In this document: positions 20,460 to 29,964 of the stretch, one piece after another
Numbering within the stretch: the first letter of the stretch is position 1
Layout: each line of letters opens with the position of its first letter
NCBI RefSeq assembly: GCF_000835495.1
Contig: NW_015622545.1
Span: 868,001-932,000, forward strand
Direction: 5' to 3'
Length of the DNA: 64,000 nucleotides
DNA from: Cladophialophora immunda
Taxonomy: Eukaryota > Ascomycota > Eurotiomycetes > Chaetothyriales > Herpotrichiellaceae
Translations under genes and position numbers: made by a program
The notes under the pieces: generated by a model
Told to the model about the DNA's origin: nothing
Seen by the model: the letters and a program-made list of their open reading frames with translations, nothing else
The model's database searches: none

Positions 20460-21614
20460 GACCTCGATCATGGGTAGGACCTCGTCTTCTACCATGTCCT
20501 CGCAAGTGGAACGTATAGGCGAGAGGGCGTCTCTAAGCTTTGGTTCGAGCGTCAAGACGTCCTGCACCTTAAAGAGGTCCTGTAAGTGCTTCCGCGCGCA
20601 GCTCGTGATCGAAACAGTGTCGAAACGTCGAAGGAGTTCCTGGAGTTAGAGCTGCGCGAGGCAGCCTCGATCTCTGCAGGCGGACTGTCGGCGGGGTGAG
20701 GGACGGCTGGAGATTTACCTGACGATGTACGTGAAAGTAAGTCGTGATTTCGGCTGCAGTATGCCGGGAGATGTCGTCCAGGGCAGACTGCATGTCGTCG
20801 CCCATGCTGATGGACGTTGTGGTTCTCCACCACGAACCACCCGAGCTTCAGCGGCAAGACCTGGTTCTGCACCAGGTGGACGTAGTGCGATGCGCTCGTG
20901 GGTTTGCTATCGAGCATGTCGGGTGTGTTAGTAATCCGATCGTGCGCTGCCCGTCCGAATCGGCCTGGCAGGCGTGCCTAGTGACGATCTGGTTGGCCAG
21001 TTGGGACCTCGGCGGACGCGACGACGGAGGACGACGGTCCAAGGCTGCTTCATGTATGCTAGCCCCATCTTCTGGACGAAATCCGCGTCTGCCACCGTCT
21101 GGCCTATGCCGCTGCTGTGGAAAAACCCCGGGGGGTCGACCAAGGTGAGGTTTAGCAGGTGCAGCTCGCCGAGCTCGAGGCAGAGCGTGTCGTCTGTGAA
21201 GGAGCTGTTGTCGTCAATACCTATGGCGAGTTTAGCCTGCTCGTATACCGACTCCACGGCCGCAAGGTCGACGTAGTCAACCCGGAAGCGCTCCAACTTG
21301 GCTTTCTCGTCCGCTCTTCTGGTCGGACCCGGTCGTATGCTCGCCTGGAAACTAGACTCCTTCCGCCTCAACGCCAGTTGGGTCGGAGAACTAGTGCACA
21401 AACCGTCTGAGACGGGGAACGGGTATTCAGAGATCGTTGCCAGCACCGAGCTTTTGCCCGGCGACGGGTCTCCGCACACGATGATCTGTGGAAGGTCCAG
21501 TGACTTGCCAACGCCCAGGCCTCTGAGATCTCCAAGAGTGTCGAGCAGAGCGCCTTGCACATTGACAACTTGAGTCTCGGTGTACGGTATTTCCAACTTG
21601 TTCGTCGCCACCAA
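20460..21614 (-). pseudogene. dynamin-like GTPase pseudogene
   Basis: The minus-strand translation from 21,614 carries LPQIIVCGDPSPGKSS (G1, GxxxxGKS), FPVSDGLCTSSP (the dynamin G2 region), LTLVDPPGFFHSS (G3, DxxG) and then, in other frames, TIGLLTHP / PDMLDSKP (G4 region; normally T-K-x-D). Further Mx/dynamin-like sequence follows (VLPLKLGWFVVENHN; MQSALDDISRHTAAEITTYF). At least two frame changes lie between 21,050 and 20,550 and there is no open reading frame through the stalk and effector region. Dynamin-family GTPases remodel membranes, and fungal accessory genomes carry many short Mx-like copies. The start is uncertain because no in-frame ATG precedes the domain. Confidence 0.7.
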
Positions 21615-21789
21615 CCAAAGACGTCATCCCGTTCGTCTCGCACTCTGCAGGCTGTGAAGAATCACGACCTTTTTGACCTGACGCTCTTCACCGTCCATCC
21701 GTAACTCACCTCCTCGCCCCTCCCGGCGCCCAGCTTCCTCATCTTCTGAACCAATCAACATTCTCTCTTCCAGAACGAGAAACGGCCCC

Positions 21790-22370
21790 CTCAAGCTACT
21801 CAACTGCTTCAAACATTCCCATATCGTACCATTCTTTGGTGCGTATGTCCACAACCAAGAGTTCGCCTTCCTCTTTCCCCTCATCGACATGGATCTGGCT
21901 TCCTTTTTTTGAGCAAGAAGATCGATATGGTGATTTTGAATATGATTTCACGTTCCTTTTCAGCCTGGCACTGTCCAAAGGCGTACTTTGACGTTGACGA
22001 CGGTGGGGGAGAGTCCCGATTTCAGACCGCAGATCTGGCAAAGGTTGTCGTTTGTGGCTACCGTCGCATTCGTCCAAGCTGTCAATGACGAGGACAAAGG
22101 GACCGGAAGCCCAGAGAAGCTCTTTTAGGCCAGAGGGAGAAGCCCTCGGTAGGCGAAATATGATTCTGCATGAAGGGATATGAGACCAATGGCGTCTCCT
22201 TCGACATCGTAATAAGTTGCTGGAGTCGTTGAGTAAGTGGTTTCTCCCAAGTCGAGGCAAAGCCGCGGTGGGAAGGGTCGTATCGCCTGGACTGGGAGGA
22301 GAGGAGAGGAAGTGTGGGTAGGTATGGAGGATATCGACGCGGTTTGGGGCTGCAACATGCACTAGAGAGC
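21790..22370 (-). pseudogene. NACHT NTPase fragment (NLR-type), Walker B region
   Basis: The minus-strand frame includes GLKELLWASGPFVLVIDSLD followed by ECDG, the Walker B signature of NACHT NTPases (hhhhDxLDEC). It is preceded in other frames by short conserved-looking pieces and followed by basic sequence and KKGSQIHVDEGKEEG, which resembles the segment after the NACHT sensor region. The P-loop and winged-helix parts are not readable. The left end of the homology on this strand stops at about 22,370, where inverted module B starts. It is a separate gene from the dynamin-like relic downstream. Confidence 0.55.
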
Positions 22371-22800
22371 GCTCAGTCTCAGCACTCGTAGGCAAGAAGG
22401 GCACTCGGAGGACTTGGACTTTGTTCTCGACGCAGGTCCTCTCACTCACTCACCTAGCGCACTCGCTGACTCACTGACTGTGCTTCGTTGTGTTTTGTTT
22501 TGTCCCGTTCAACTCGTTCGCTCGGCTATGTCGAGTTATGGACGGATGGTGATGAGTTGGACTCTGTAGTTTCAGCGAGATCGTGCTGCCTGCCACTTGA
22601 CTGCCATTGACTTCCCTTGCACCAACTTGATTGCGTGCTTATCAGAACTCCGTGGACGTGGGCGTGGGGCGTGGGCGTGGCCACTGAGCACTCCACTTGA
22701 ACTTGAGCTTGCATCAGGGCGGGAAAAAAGCTGACTTGGGCCCGTTTGCACCCCCGTGGCGTATGCTCATTTGCTCACTTGCTCATTTGCACCATTCCCA
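22371..22800 (-). repeat. modular repeat block 7a (inverted B and A)
   Basis: B inverted: GGACTTTGTTCTCGACGCAG near 22,415. A inverted: GTGTTTTGTTTTGTCCCGTT, AACTTGATTGCGTGCTTATC, GTGGGCGTGGCCACTGAGC and CCCGTTTGCACCCCCGTGGC, to about 22,790. It directly abuts the NACHT fragment. Confidence 0.8.
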
Positions 22801-22810
22801 ACCTCCAAAC

Positions 22811-23250
22811 TTGCAATAATTACTGCAATCCTGGCCTGGTTGGCGGCCTCTTCTGTCCTGCCAGATCCCAACGTCTTATCCCTCTTGGACTCCTTTAGCC
22901 GAAGCTGGTAGCGTTGGCACCCTCTTCTGCTCTGCCTGGTCAGCTTGGTCAGCCTATTCTGCCTCCTCTGCCTGCTCACTCTGGTTTGCTCTGCCAAAGG
23001 ACCTCAAGAGACAAGGCGTTGGAGGCTACCAACTAGGGCAGGACTGCAGAGACAAGACGCTGGGATCCAGCAGGACAGAGCCGGCAGCCAACCAGACCAG
23101 AATTGCCTCAGCAAGGACTCCAGAGACAAGGCGTTAGGATCTAGCAGGACAGAACCGGCTGCCAACTGGACGAGGACAGAGGGTGCCAACGCTGCCAGCT
23201 TCGGCTAAAGGACTCCAGAGACAAGACGTTGGGATCTCGCAGGACAGACG
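22811..23250. repeat. modular repeat block 7b: module D on both strands
   Basis: An inverted D (CCAACGTCTTATCCCTCTTG, GCCGAAGCTGGTAGCGTTGG) at 22,820-22,930 is followed by D-like forward units with the phrase GGACTCCAGAGACAAGGCGT or GGACTCCAGAGACAAGACGT near 23,000, 23,110 and 23,210. Opposed D units make this a potential foldback. Confidence 0.75.
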
Positions 23251-23610
23251 AGGTGCAAATACGCGAGATGCTTCAACAAGTCAGTGAGTGAGTGTGTGAA
23301 CTCCGACATTGTGTGCCCCGTGTGTGAACTCCAACGATATATACCCCGTCATTGTTTGCCTGAACGATGTGCACCCCGTTATTGTTTGCCCCGACAATAT
23401 TCACTCCGACACTTTTGTCTTTGTCCCCCGACCTTGTGTCTGCCCCACGGGACATTATGTGATTAGGGTCGGGGTTGTTGAGCTCAGAATAGTGTGCAAC
23501 TTTCCGCCAAAGACAAAGATGTTGAACAACCCTCGTGGTGAGTGTGTATGTGCTCCGTGTGTGAACTAGGATTGTGTGTACTCGGATTGCGTGTAACTTC
23601 CGCTAAAGAA
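23251..23610 (+). repeat. E/Q junction, Q and F-like words
   Basis: CGCGAGATGCTTCAACAAGT then TGAGTGAGTGTGTGAACTCC (E/Q junction). Q iterations (CCCCGTYATTGTTTGCC) run to about 23,460, and F-like words (GTGTGCAACTTTCCGCCAAA) to about 23,600. It matches the order at 17,200-17,450. Confidence 0.65.
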
Positions 23611-23629
23611 AAGGTATTGAAGGTGTCCA

Positions 23630-24055
23630 ACAACTCTCCTAGACAAAGTCAAGTCCAGGAGTGCCCTGCTGAGGCTGCGGTGGACTGCCTGCGGTGGACT
23701 GCCTGCGGTGGACTGCCTGCGGTGGAGTGACTGACTGCGCTGTGGTGCTGTGCGGAACCTTTGGGCTGAGTAGGGCTGAGTAGCGCAGAACAGCGCAGAG
23801 CAGAGCAGGATGGAGCAGAGTAGAGTGAGCAGGTAGAGGGTGCCAACGCTGCTAACTAGGCCAGGACTGTACTGAACGGTGAGCGAGTGCGACGATGGAA
23901 TATGGACGTGGAGATGGGGGTGGTGACGCTGCTATTGTTGCCGCTCCCGCTGATGTTGCTGCCGCCGAATGTTGTTGCATAATCGCATAGATTTACGAGA
24001 CAGATACACGAGCTGTAAGATACGCGAGATGCTTCGATAAGGCAGTGAGTGTGTG
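23630..24055 (+). repeat. modular repeat block 7c (B-C-D-T-E)
   Basis: B: AAAGTCAAGTCCAGGAGTGC near 23,645. GTGGACTGCCTGCG repeats follow. C: GCTGTGCGGAACCTTTGGGC near 23,748. D start: GGGTGCCAACGCTGCTAACT near 23,838. D/T junction: GAGCGAGTGCGACGATGGAA at 23,881. T: to about 23,985. E/Q: GATACGCGAGATGCTTCGAT near 24,018. This is the longest run in canonical order on the plus strand. Confidence 0.85.
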
Positions 24056-24873
24056 AACTCGAAACATTACATAACGTCTATAATTTATTGCTAATGTACT
24101 TATCCATTGGATTCTTCCTTTGTAGACGGGAAGCATTAGATCGCTCTCCCTAACCGTGGCATTAAATAGCTCGCGGATTGCCCGTCGGCGACCTGTCCTT
24201 GTGTATCAAAATATGGGATGTTCGCCTGAGACCTTCCCTTCCTCGATCTTGCACCGACCAACCTGAGTGGTTGTCGGAATGCCGTGGCCACTTGAGGCGA
24301 TCCCGGCCTCGAGCTCGGAGAAGTCGTACGGGTCGATTTCGTTGTCGCGGTTGCGCGTGGCCTTGTTGTCCCGGATGTGCACGTCATCCTTGTGCGTGAG
24401 CACTCGGAGTCGACGGAAGGGGACTTCCGCGAGGATTTGGACGACGACGATGAGGACTTCTTGAAGCACCAATAGGTTTGGGGCTTGCTGGGGAGCTAGG
24501 AGTCGAACTGGACCCTGCTGGAAACTGGCGCAATTTGGACGAACTCATGTCGACCCGCTGGCGCTGGGGCTGGGGGTGCCATCAGCACCTGGAGAGAACT
24601 GCCGAGCACGCCCTAAAGCTGCAGTATAGCTTGTACTTGTCGAGGTCGCCACACTACGGCCAGAAAGCGTGGACCGGGTCCCTGCTGAGACCAACTGGTG
24701 GGGTACGCCTCTGGGCTACGAGAATAGGTAAAGTGTTCACATCTGGCCCCCATTGCAGAAAGAAGTATATCCTGACGGAGAACGTGTGAGGGTCGCAGTT
24801 CGGGTGGAGTGTACTCGACCAACAAGGACCTCCTGTCCTTCGGGGCCGCGATCCTGTCGTCGACTTTCATCCA
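24056..24873. other. decayed coding sequence, minus strand likely
   Basis: The minus-strand frame 24,472-24,206 (VLQEVLIVVVQILAEVPFRR; NEIDPYDFSELEAGIASS) and the minus frame around 24,933-24,620 look protein-like. They are in different frames and unassigned. No NLR, kinase or transposase motif could be recognised. Confidence 0.3.
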
Positions 24874-24890
24874 GGGGGGGGGGGGGGGGG
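24874..24890 (+). repeat. poly-G run, 17 bases
   Basis: Uninterrupted G17. Its length is likely to be unreliable in the assembly. Confidence 0.9.
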
Positions 24891-24939
24891 CTTGGCCGTT
24901 TGCACCTATTGTGCCCATTGCACACTTGGTCACTTACTC

Positions 24940-25660
24940 CTTTCTCTCTCACTCTCTCGCTATCTTACTCTCTTGCTCTCTTGCTCTCTTACTCTCNNNN
25001 NNNNNNNNNNNNNNNNNNNNNNNNNNNNNNNNNNNNNNNNNNNNNNNNNNNNNNNNNNNNNNNNNNNNNNNNNNNNNNNNNNNNNNNNNNNNNNNNNNNN
25101 NNNNNNNNNNNNNNNNNNNNNNNNNNNNNNNNNNNNNNNNNNNNNNNNNNNNNNNNNNNNNNNNNNNNNNNNNNNNNNNNNNNNNNNNNNNNNNNNNNNN
25201 NNNNNNNNNNNNNNNNNNNNNNNNNNNNNNNNNNNNNNNNNNNNNNNNNNNNNNNNNNNNNNNNNNNNNNNNNNNNNNNNNNNNNNNNNNNNNNNNNNNN
25301 NNNNNNNNNNNNNNNNNNNNNNNNNNNNNNNNNNNNNNNNNNNNNNNNNNNNNNNNNNNNNNNNNNNNNNNNNNNNNNNNNNNNNNNNNNNNNNNNNNNN
25401 NNNNNNNNNNNNNNNNNNNNNNNNNNNNNNNNNNNNNNNNNNNNNNNNNNNNNNNNNNNNNNNNNNNNNNNNNNNNNNNNNNNNNNNNNNNNNNNNNNNN
25501 NNNNNNNNNNNNNNNNNNNNNNNNNNNNNNNNTCTCTTGCTCTCTTACTCTCTCGCTATCTTACTCTCTTGCTCTCTTGCTCTCTTACTCTCTCGCTATC
25601 TTACTCTCTTGCTCTCTTTCTCTCTTACTCTCTTGCTCTCTTACTCTCTTGCTCTCTTGC
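24940..25660. repeat. CT-rich minisatellite, 8-bp subunits in 40-bp units
   Basis: TTGCTCTC and TTACTCTC octamers are organised into a 40-bp higher-order unit containing one CTCTCGCTATC variant; two such units are visible right of the gap (about 25,545-25,625). The visible array is interrupted by the assembly gap and may be longer than shown. All long frames through it are repeat translations. Confidence 0.9.
24997..25532. other. assembly gap, 536 Ns
   Basis: 536 consecutive Ns lie inside the CT-rich minisatellite. The array on both sides has the same unit, so the missing sequence is probably more of the same. Confidence 0.98.
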
Positions 25661-26199
25661 ACACCCACATACCTATATACCTGCAAACCTACACACCTCC
25701 AGCAGTCTCTTACTCTCTTCCTCTCGTCTCGTTCGCCATTTTCAACTCTACGGCTACGCATGAACGGCCTCTCCAACGTTTCAGAAGAAGCTGAAGCTAG
25801 GCCAGCCTCGTCTCCTTGTCCGTGTCGACGATGCTGCGTTGGACACTTGGTGGCTTCAATGCTGGTCGCTGCCACTTCAGCCCTGCCTGGATGACAGAAA
25901 AGAGAAAACAAAAGATCAGGTTCGTCTTCTGCTCCCTTCCTTACAAGTAAGTGTTCAGGCATTCGTTGATGGATACATAAAGGCCTTGGACGAAATCTAC
26001 GACGAGGCGAGGCGAACGGAGTCATCACTCCGTCTGATCGCGCTGCTGAGCGTCTGAAGACAGAATACATCCTCGAGATGAACCAGTAGGGGCTGGCTCA
26101 TTGGAGAAGCGAAGGGAGTTCAAGAGCGTTCACACTGCATACAAGGTGCGAACCGTCCGCTCTACCATCCCAGTTGCAAGTGCTGACAGTACGGACAGA
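25661..26199. other. unassigned, possible coding relic
   Basis: The plus-strand frame 25,839-26,057 reads VQAFVDGYIKALDEIYDEAR near its end and has protein-like composition. It closes at 26,057, and no domain or start is recognisable. Confidence 0.28.
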
Positions 26200-26235
26200 C
26201 CGTGCCATCCATCCATCCATCCATCCATCCGTCGA
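26200..26235 (+). repeat. CCAT microsatellite
   Basis: About eight CCAT units, followed by CGTCGATGACTTACAAAGGC. That phrase is also found inverted near 8,575, so the microsatellite edge belongs to a dispersed repeat. Confidence 0.8.
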
Positions 26236-26284
26236 TGACTTACAAAGGCGATCGAGCGAGCGAACATATCGAACAGGTCGTCAC

Positions 26285-26700
26285 AAGGGTTTGCAGCAAG
26301 TGTGCACACCGGGGGGGGGGGGTTGCAAACGACCAAGGGTTTTTGCCTGACAACGGAAAGTGGCCAGTGGCCAGTGGCCCCGGAAATGAATTCCGGCAAC
26401 TACGCAAGTCCGCAATCAAGTTGGTGCACGACAGACGGCGGGCGAACGAGCGAGCGAGCGAGCGGTCGATCGATCAATCAAGCGAACATGGTCAACATGG
26501 TCAACATGGTCAACAAAACAAAGCACCGCACAGCGAGTCCAGCGGGTGAGCGAGTGAGCGAACACGATGAACATGGTCAACACAACAAAGCACAGTCAGT
26601 GGGTGGGCGAGTGGGCGAGTGGGCGAGTGGGCGAGTCTGCGTCTACGTCGCGAACAAAGTTGAAATTGTGGAAGTGTTCTCCGGCCCCCCGTCTGACCTG
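26285..26700 (+). repeat. modular repeat block 8 (A-B)
   Basis: A: GGGTTTGCAGCAAGTGTGCA, a G12 run (26,311-26,322), GTGGCCAGTGGCCAGTGGCC, AATTCCGGCAACTACGCAAG and GGTGCACGACAGACGGCGGG, then GAGC/GATC tetramers and CATGGTCAA triplets. B: TCTGCGTCTACGTCGCGAAC near 26,637. The A part is nearly identical to the inverted copy at 45,600-45,800. Confidence 0.85.
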
Positions 26701-27010
26701 CTCAGCGCTCGGCGCCCAACTCAACTTGCCGACTGGGCTGTCTGCGCCGCCACACCACACACCCCACACACACACCACAGGGCCCTTTTCACCCCCAAGT
26801 CACTCAAGTCACTCACTGCACTCCAACAATTATGACTCATACATCATCCACCATCCAATCACAACCGACGCTTTTCGTCCAAGAATCAGTTTTTGTCGGC
26901 TGTGGGTCAAAAGGTTTGGCCACCAAACACTCAAACACACTCGAGGGCAGTCCAGCGCAATTAGTGCAGAGGGCAGAGGGCAGAGGGCAGAGGGCAGAGG
27001 GCAAGAGCGG
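26701..27010 (+). repeat. F/J piece with AGAGGGC heptamers
   Basis: GTTTGGCCACCAAACACTCA then CACACTCGAGGGCAGTCCAG mark F/J near 26,915-26,960. GCAGAGG heptamers, about five in a row, follow at 26,965-27,003. The truncated minus-strand gene begins immediately after. Confidence 0.7.
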
Positions 27011-27019
27011 CCGAGAGCA

Positions 27020-27370
27020 CTCAACGACATTTTCTGGACGGAGGTCGCGCTTGAGGGAATCCAAAACTTTCTCAAAGTCGGTAATGGTGCGTACTATTGT
27101 TGAAAGGCCCGATTCCGAGGTATTTTTCTTGAGTGACTGTACTCCCTCAAAAGCGAAATCGAGGACTTTGACCAGTCGCTGATATGTCAAGTATGCTTTG
27201 AGGCCGTCCTTGTCGTCGAGCAGATCTTTCGCACATTTGGCAATGCTGTACATATTGTTCGAGCCCGCGGTAAGGATTTTGAGATTGTCGTCGTGGGAGA
27301 GGCCGTCCATTTCCGTGTTCCAAAAATTTTCCACCGAGTCAATAATGCTCTTCGAATGGGAACCAGCCAT
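27020..27370 (-). pseudogene. truncated ORF, N-terminal ~115 residues of an unknown protein
   Basis: From an ATG (MAGSHSKSIIDSVENFWNTE) the frame is well formed for about 115 residues and predicted mostly helical (SIAKCAKDLLDDKDGLKAYL, TIVRTITDFEKVLDSLKRDL). It then runs into heptamer repeat sequence at about 27,010. The helical N-terminus resembles death-fold-like or Goodbye-like N-terminal domains of fungal STAND proteins only in general character, so that assignment is not supported by a motif. The rest of the gene is missing where module J starts. Confidence 0.4.
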
Positions 27371-27489
27371 AATGATGAGAAGGATAATGAGAAGTGGTAT
27401 AGAACACTCTCATCTCGACACCGGAGCACTTCTTCTTGTATACCGCTTACCGTCCATGGCTCATGTATGGGCATTATTCCATCGTGAAA

Positions 27490-27640
27490 CAGCTCACGAT
27501 CATGATCTGAGCACTCGCTTTGTTGAGGTGGTGGCCATGTTGAGGCATCCGCCCATCTCACAGCTCACGATCATTATCTGAGCAGCACTCGCTTTGTTGA
27601 AGTGGTGGTGGCTAGGCTGAGGCATCTGCCCATCTCACAG
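27490..27640. repeat. 71-bp tandem duplication
   Basis: CAGCTCACGATCATGATCTG at 27,490 recurs as CAGCTCACGATCATTATCTG at 27,561. The unit includes CACTCGCTTTGTTGARGTGG and GGCATCYGCCCATCTCACAG. The second copy has small insertions. Confidence 0.85.
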
Positions 27641-28173
27641 GTTCGACATGCAGAGCTTGAGTCAGGTCTTGAATATCCAGCGAAACGTTTTGTCCCAGAG
27701 TGATTTGACTCGGAAGTCGCGAAAGAAATGTTGAAACTTCTGGCCTCGCTCTCAGCCTTGGGGTTGAGAATCACCCCCTTAATCGTGGGGCTCGCCCGTT
27801 GGGTATAGATTTTACTCATCGTAGATGTGGGAAACTGTCGCACCCGTGATCTGTTCAAGTGAAATGTCTGAAGATCTGTTCAAGTGAAATGCCTGAGACC
27901 ATTAATTTCCTTCCCGAAACATGGAAGACAACCTCAAGGGTACTACTACTGGTGGTGGGGAACTTTTTACTTTCCATTTGATCTGTCTTAACTGCGCAAA
28001 GACTATTTGATCTTTTAGGCTAACTTGACTCATTGGCGTCCATTGTGGAACCGACTTGTCTAGAGACACTGTTTCCCAATCAATCAGTGCCTGGATTTTG
28101 ATTTGCAGCCTCGTGCGGCTTGCCCCTTCAAGGAAGCCGTCAACCATGCTGCAGCAGATGCGTAGAATCTCAA
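27641..28173 (-). other. unassigned, coding-like minus-strand stretch
   Basis: The minus frame at 28,207-27,902 (LRLIEILRICCSMVDGFLEG ... LKDQIVFAQLRQIKWKVKSS) overlaps the end of the 411-residue gene in another frame and is protein-like. A further stretch lies at about 27,800-27,650 (PKAESEARSFNISFATSESN). These could be decayed 3' continuations of a neighbouring gene. No family is recognised. Confidence 0.3.
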
Positions 28174-29409
28174 TCAAGCGAAGGCACTGGGTGCCACACT
28201 GAGCCATGAACGTCCTTTCACCACCCCGTTTTCTGCAAGATAGCTCTGGAAGCTGGAGCGCGTTGCGTAGTGAACTTGTGGGGGCTTGGAGTTTCGAAAC
28301 AGCGGTACCTGTGGAAGGCTGGAGAATTCAATAGTCGGCGGCGGATGATCTTCGTGGAAGAGAGAAACTGGTTCTTCAGACTTGTTGCCATCGAGGCCTG
28401 CGCCGCCGTCGAGCTCCTCCATTAGACCGAGGCCTTGGGGGAACCAAAGATCCTTTGTCCCCAGGCGGAATGCCTCGGCCGTCGCCATATCGTTCCCCTT
28501 CCCAAATGTCCAGCCTAGGCGTAGGGTTCGTTCTTTGTTCGTCTCATATTCGAATTCGGGCTCACCCCCCCAATCGTCATCTTCACCAAACCTCTCCCAG
28601 CCCCTGTAGCGATCCACCACCATCCAAAAGCTCTTGTCGATTGGATGGAAGACCAGATAAAATGGAGTATCAGGGCCGGGTGGCGTCTCCTTTCTTCCTA
28701 TTTTCTTTTTCTTGATTTTCACTTTTCCCAGAGGAAGGCCGAACCGCAGAGGGAGAATACGTTCTTCGGTATGATCAGAGTCGTCGCGCTCTACTTGAAG
28801 AGCTGGGGTGAACTCATGAGTAAGGCCCATGAGCTTCTCATTCTTGGGGTTGAAGTAATAAGCAAGGCCCGTGAGCTCCCCCTTCTTGACATGTCTTTTG
28901 CCAGCTCTAGCTGCGCGGGCAGCGTTCATTGGGAGTATTCCATAATCCATGTCAAGGAAAAATTCGTGTGTTTGAGTCTGAAGGATAAGGAGCTCTGAAT
29001 CTGGATACCGTGCCTTTCCCGCCATAAAATCGGTAAGAAATACGTCAAAAAACTTTTCGTTGTCTTGAGTGAAGTCGAACCGGTGAAGCCATTGAAGAAG
29101 TTCTTGGAAACAACCAGGCCAGTCCCCTGGAGTGATGTACCCGGAGTACGCCTTATTTAACCTCTGTAATATCCTTTCGTGCTCACGCGTTATCCTCTTC
29201 AATATCCTTTTGTGCTCACGTGTTGCCCTATAAATCATCACCCGGTGGCTGGGAGGAGGTATAATGCATTGCCAATACGCGGGTCTCCTATCTTTATACC
29301 ACATATCCTTCAGTTGGGGCTCGTGAAGTTTGATCAAATTGAGATATTTGTAGTCAATGGAAGGTAAGATCGCTTCTTGTTCTTCCTTTGCTTTTTCTGT
29401 AGAAGCCAT
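28174..29409 (-). CDS. hypothetical protein, 411 residues
   Basis: A long uninterrupted minus-strand frame starts at ATG (MASTEKAKEEQEAILPSIDY). Visible features: an Arg/His/Glu helix at residues 63-84 made of two tandem copies (TREHKRILKRI / TREHERILQRL) encoded by a 33-bp imperfect DNA duplication; an aromatic-rich central part (residues 95-155); a Lys-rich stretch at about 229-240 (VKIKKKKIGRK) that could serve as a nuclear signal; and a Trp-rich segment at 250-330 (FYLVFHPIDKSFWMVVDRYR). No signal peptide or membrane span is visible. It resembles SMI1/KNR4-like small domains only in its Trp and acidic pattern, which is not decisive. It has no intron and no frame damage, so it is likely a real gene of unknown role. 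A G22 run lies 45 bp upstream. Confidence 0.65.
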   Translation of the reverse strand: MASTEKAKEEQEAILPSIDYKYLNLIKLHEPQLKDMWYKDRRPAYWQCIIPPPSHRVMIYRATREHKRILKRITREHERILQRLNKAYSGYITPGDWPGCFQELLQWLHRFDFTQDNEKFFDVFLTDFMAGKARYPDSELLILQTQTHEFFLDMDYGILPMNAARAARAGKRHVKKGELTGLAYYFNPKNEKLMGLTHEFTPALQVERDDSDHTEERILPLRFGLPLGKVKIKKKKIGRKETPPGPDTPFYLVFHPIDKSFWMVVDRYRGWERFGEDDDWGGEPEFEYETNKERTLRLGWTFGKGNDMATAEAFRLGTKDLWFPQGLGLMEELDGGAGLDGNKSEEPVSLFHEDHPPPTIEFSSLPQVPLFRNSKPPQVHYATRSSFQSYLAENGVVKGRSWLSVAPSAFA

Positions 29410-29453
29410 CGTGGGGTTTGACTCTCTCGCAGGACACGAGAAGCTTGTGGGCC

Positions 29454-29475
29454 GGGGGGGGGGGGGGGGGGGGGG
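29454..29475 (+). repeat. poly-G run, 22 bases
   Basis: Uninterrupted G22 just upstream of the ATG of the 411-residue gene (which reads on the minus strand, so its promoter strand carries poly-C). It is one of three long G runs in the window. Confidence 0.9.
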
Positions 29476-29964
29476 TTGTTTCGGGAGACGATGATAATTT
29501 CGACTTGTAGCGTTGGGATCCGAATGGGGATTGAAGTGATCAAGGTATGTTTGGTGCCAAGAGGAGGTAAGAGTGAAGAGATTACAAACTTAGAGAAGTA
29601 CAAGAGTCAAGATTCCACGAGCACGCGAAGACATTAGTAGTATATGTAGGCAATCAAACAAAGAGCTCGATCGAATTCCTGGAGTGCCGGATGCGTATGG
29701 TATGTGCGTTCCTCGAGATCAAAGGAAATGTTGTTCTTGGAGAACCGCATTCGGAGTGCACGTTCGTCGACCAACCATTTCGCATCTGTGATTCATTCAG
29801 CGGAGAGGGAGGTCTTTGTATCGCATCGAACCGAATCCGGAATGAGGTAGAGAACTGTGCGCTACGCCGCCACCACATTCCACAAATTCCATTCACCTTG
29901 AACACTCCAGCCTTTCTTGTTGTCCGGTGACCCGTCATCACGTCATGCCTCCACACCGCACATA
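29476..29964. other. intergenic, nothing assignable
   Basis: A plus-strand frame at 29,691-29,930 (VCAFLEIKGNVVLGEPHSEC) is open but has no recognisable domain. Confidence 0.3.

Noticed and set aside
24753..25894. Very long open frames of 300-361 codons across the CT-rich array
   Set aside because: They consist mainly of Ns and translated CT minisatellite (Leu/Ser/Tyr repeats). All three plus frames are open for the same reason.
27020..27370. Firm assignment as a STAND/NLR N-terminal domain
   Set aside because: Only a general helical character supports it. No diagnostic motif is visible.
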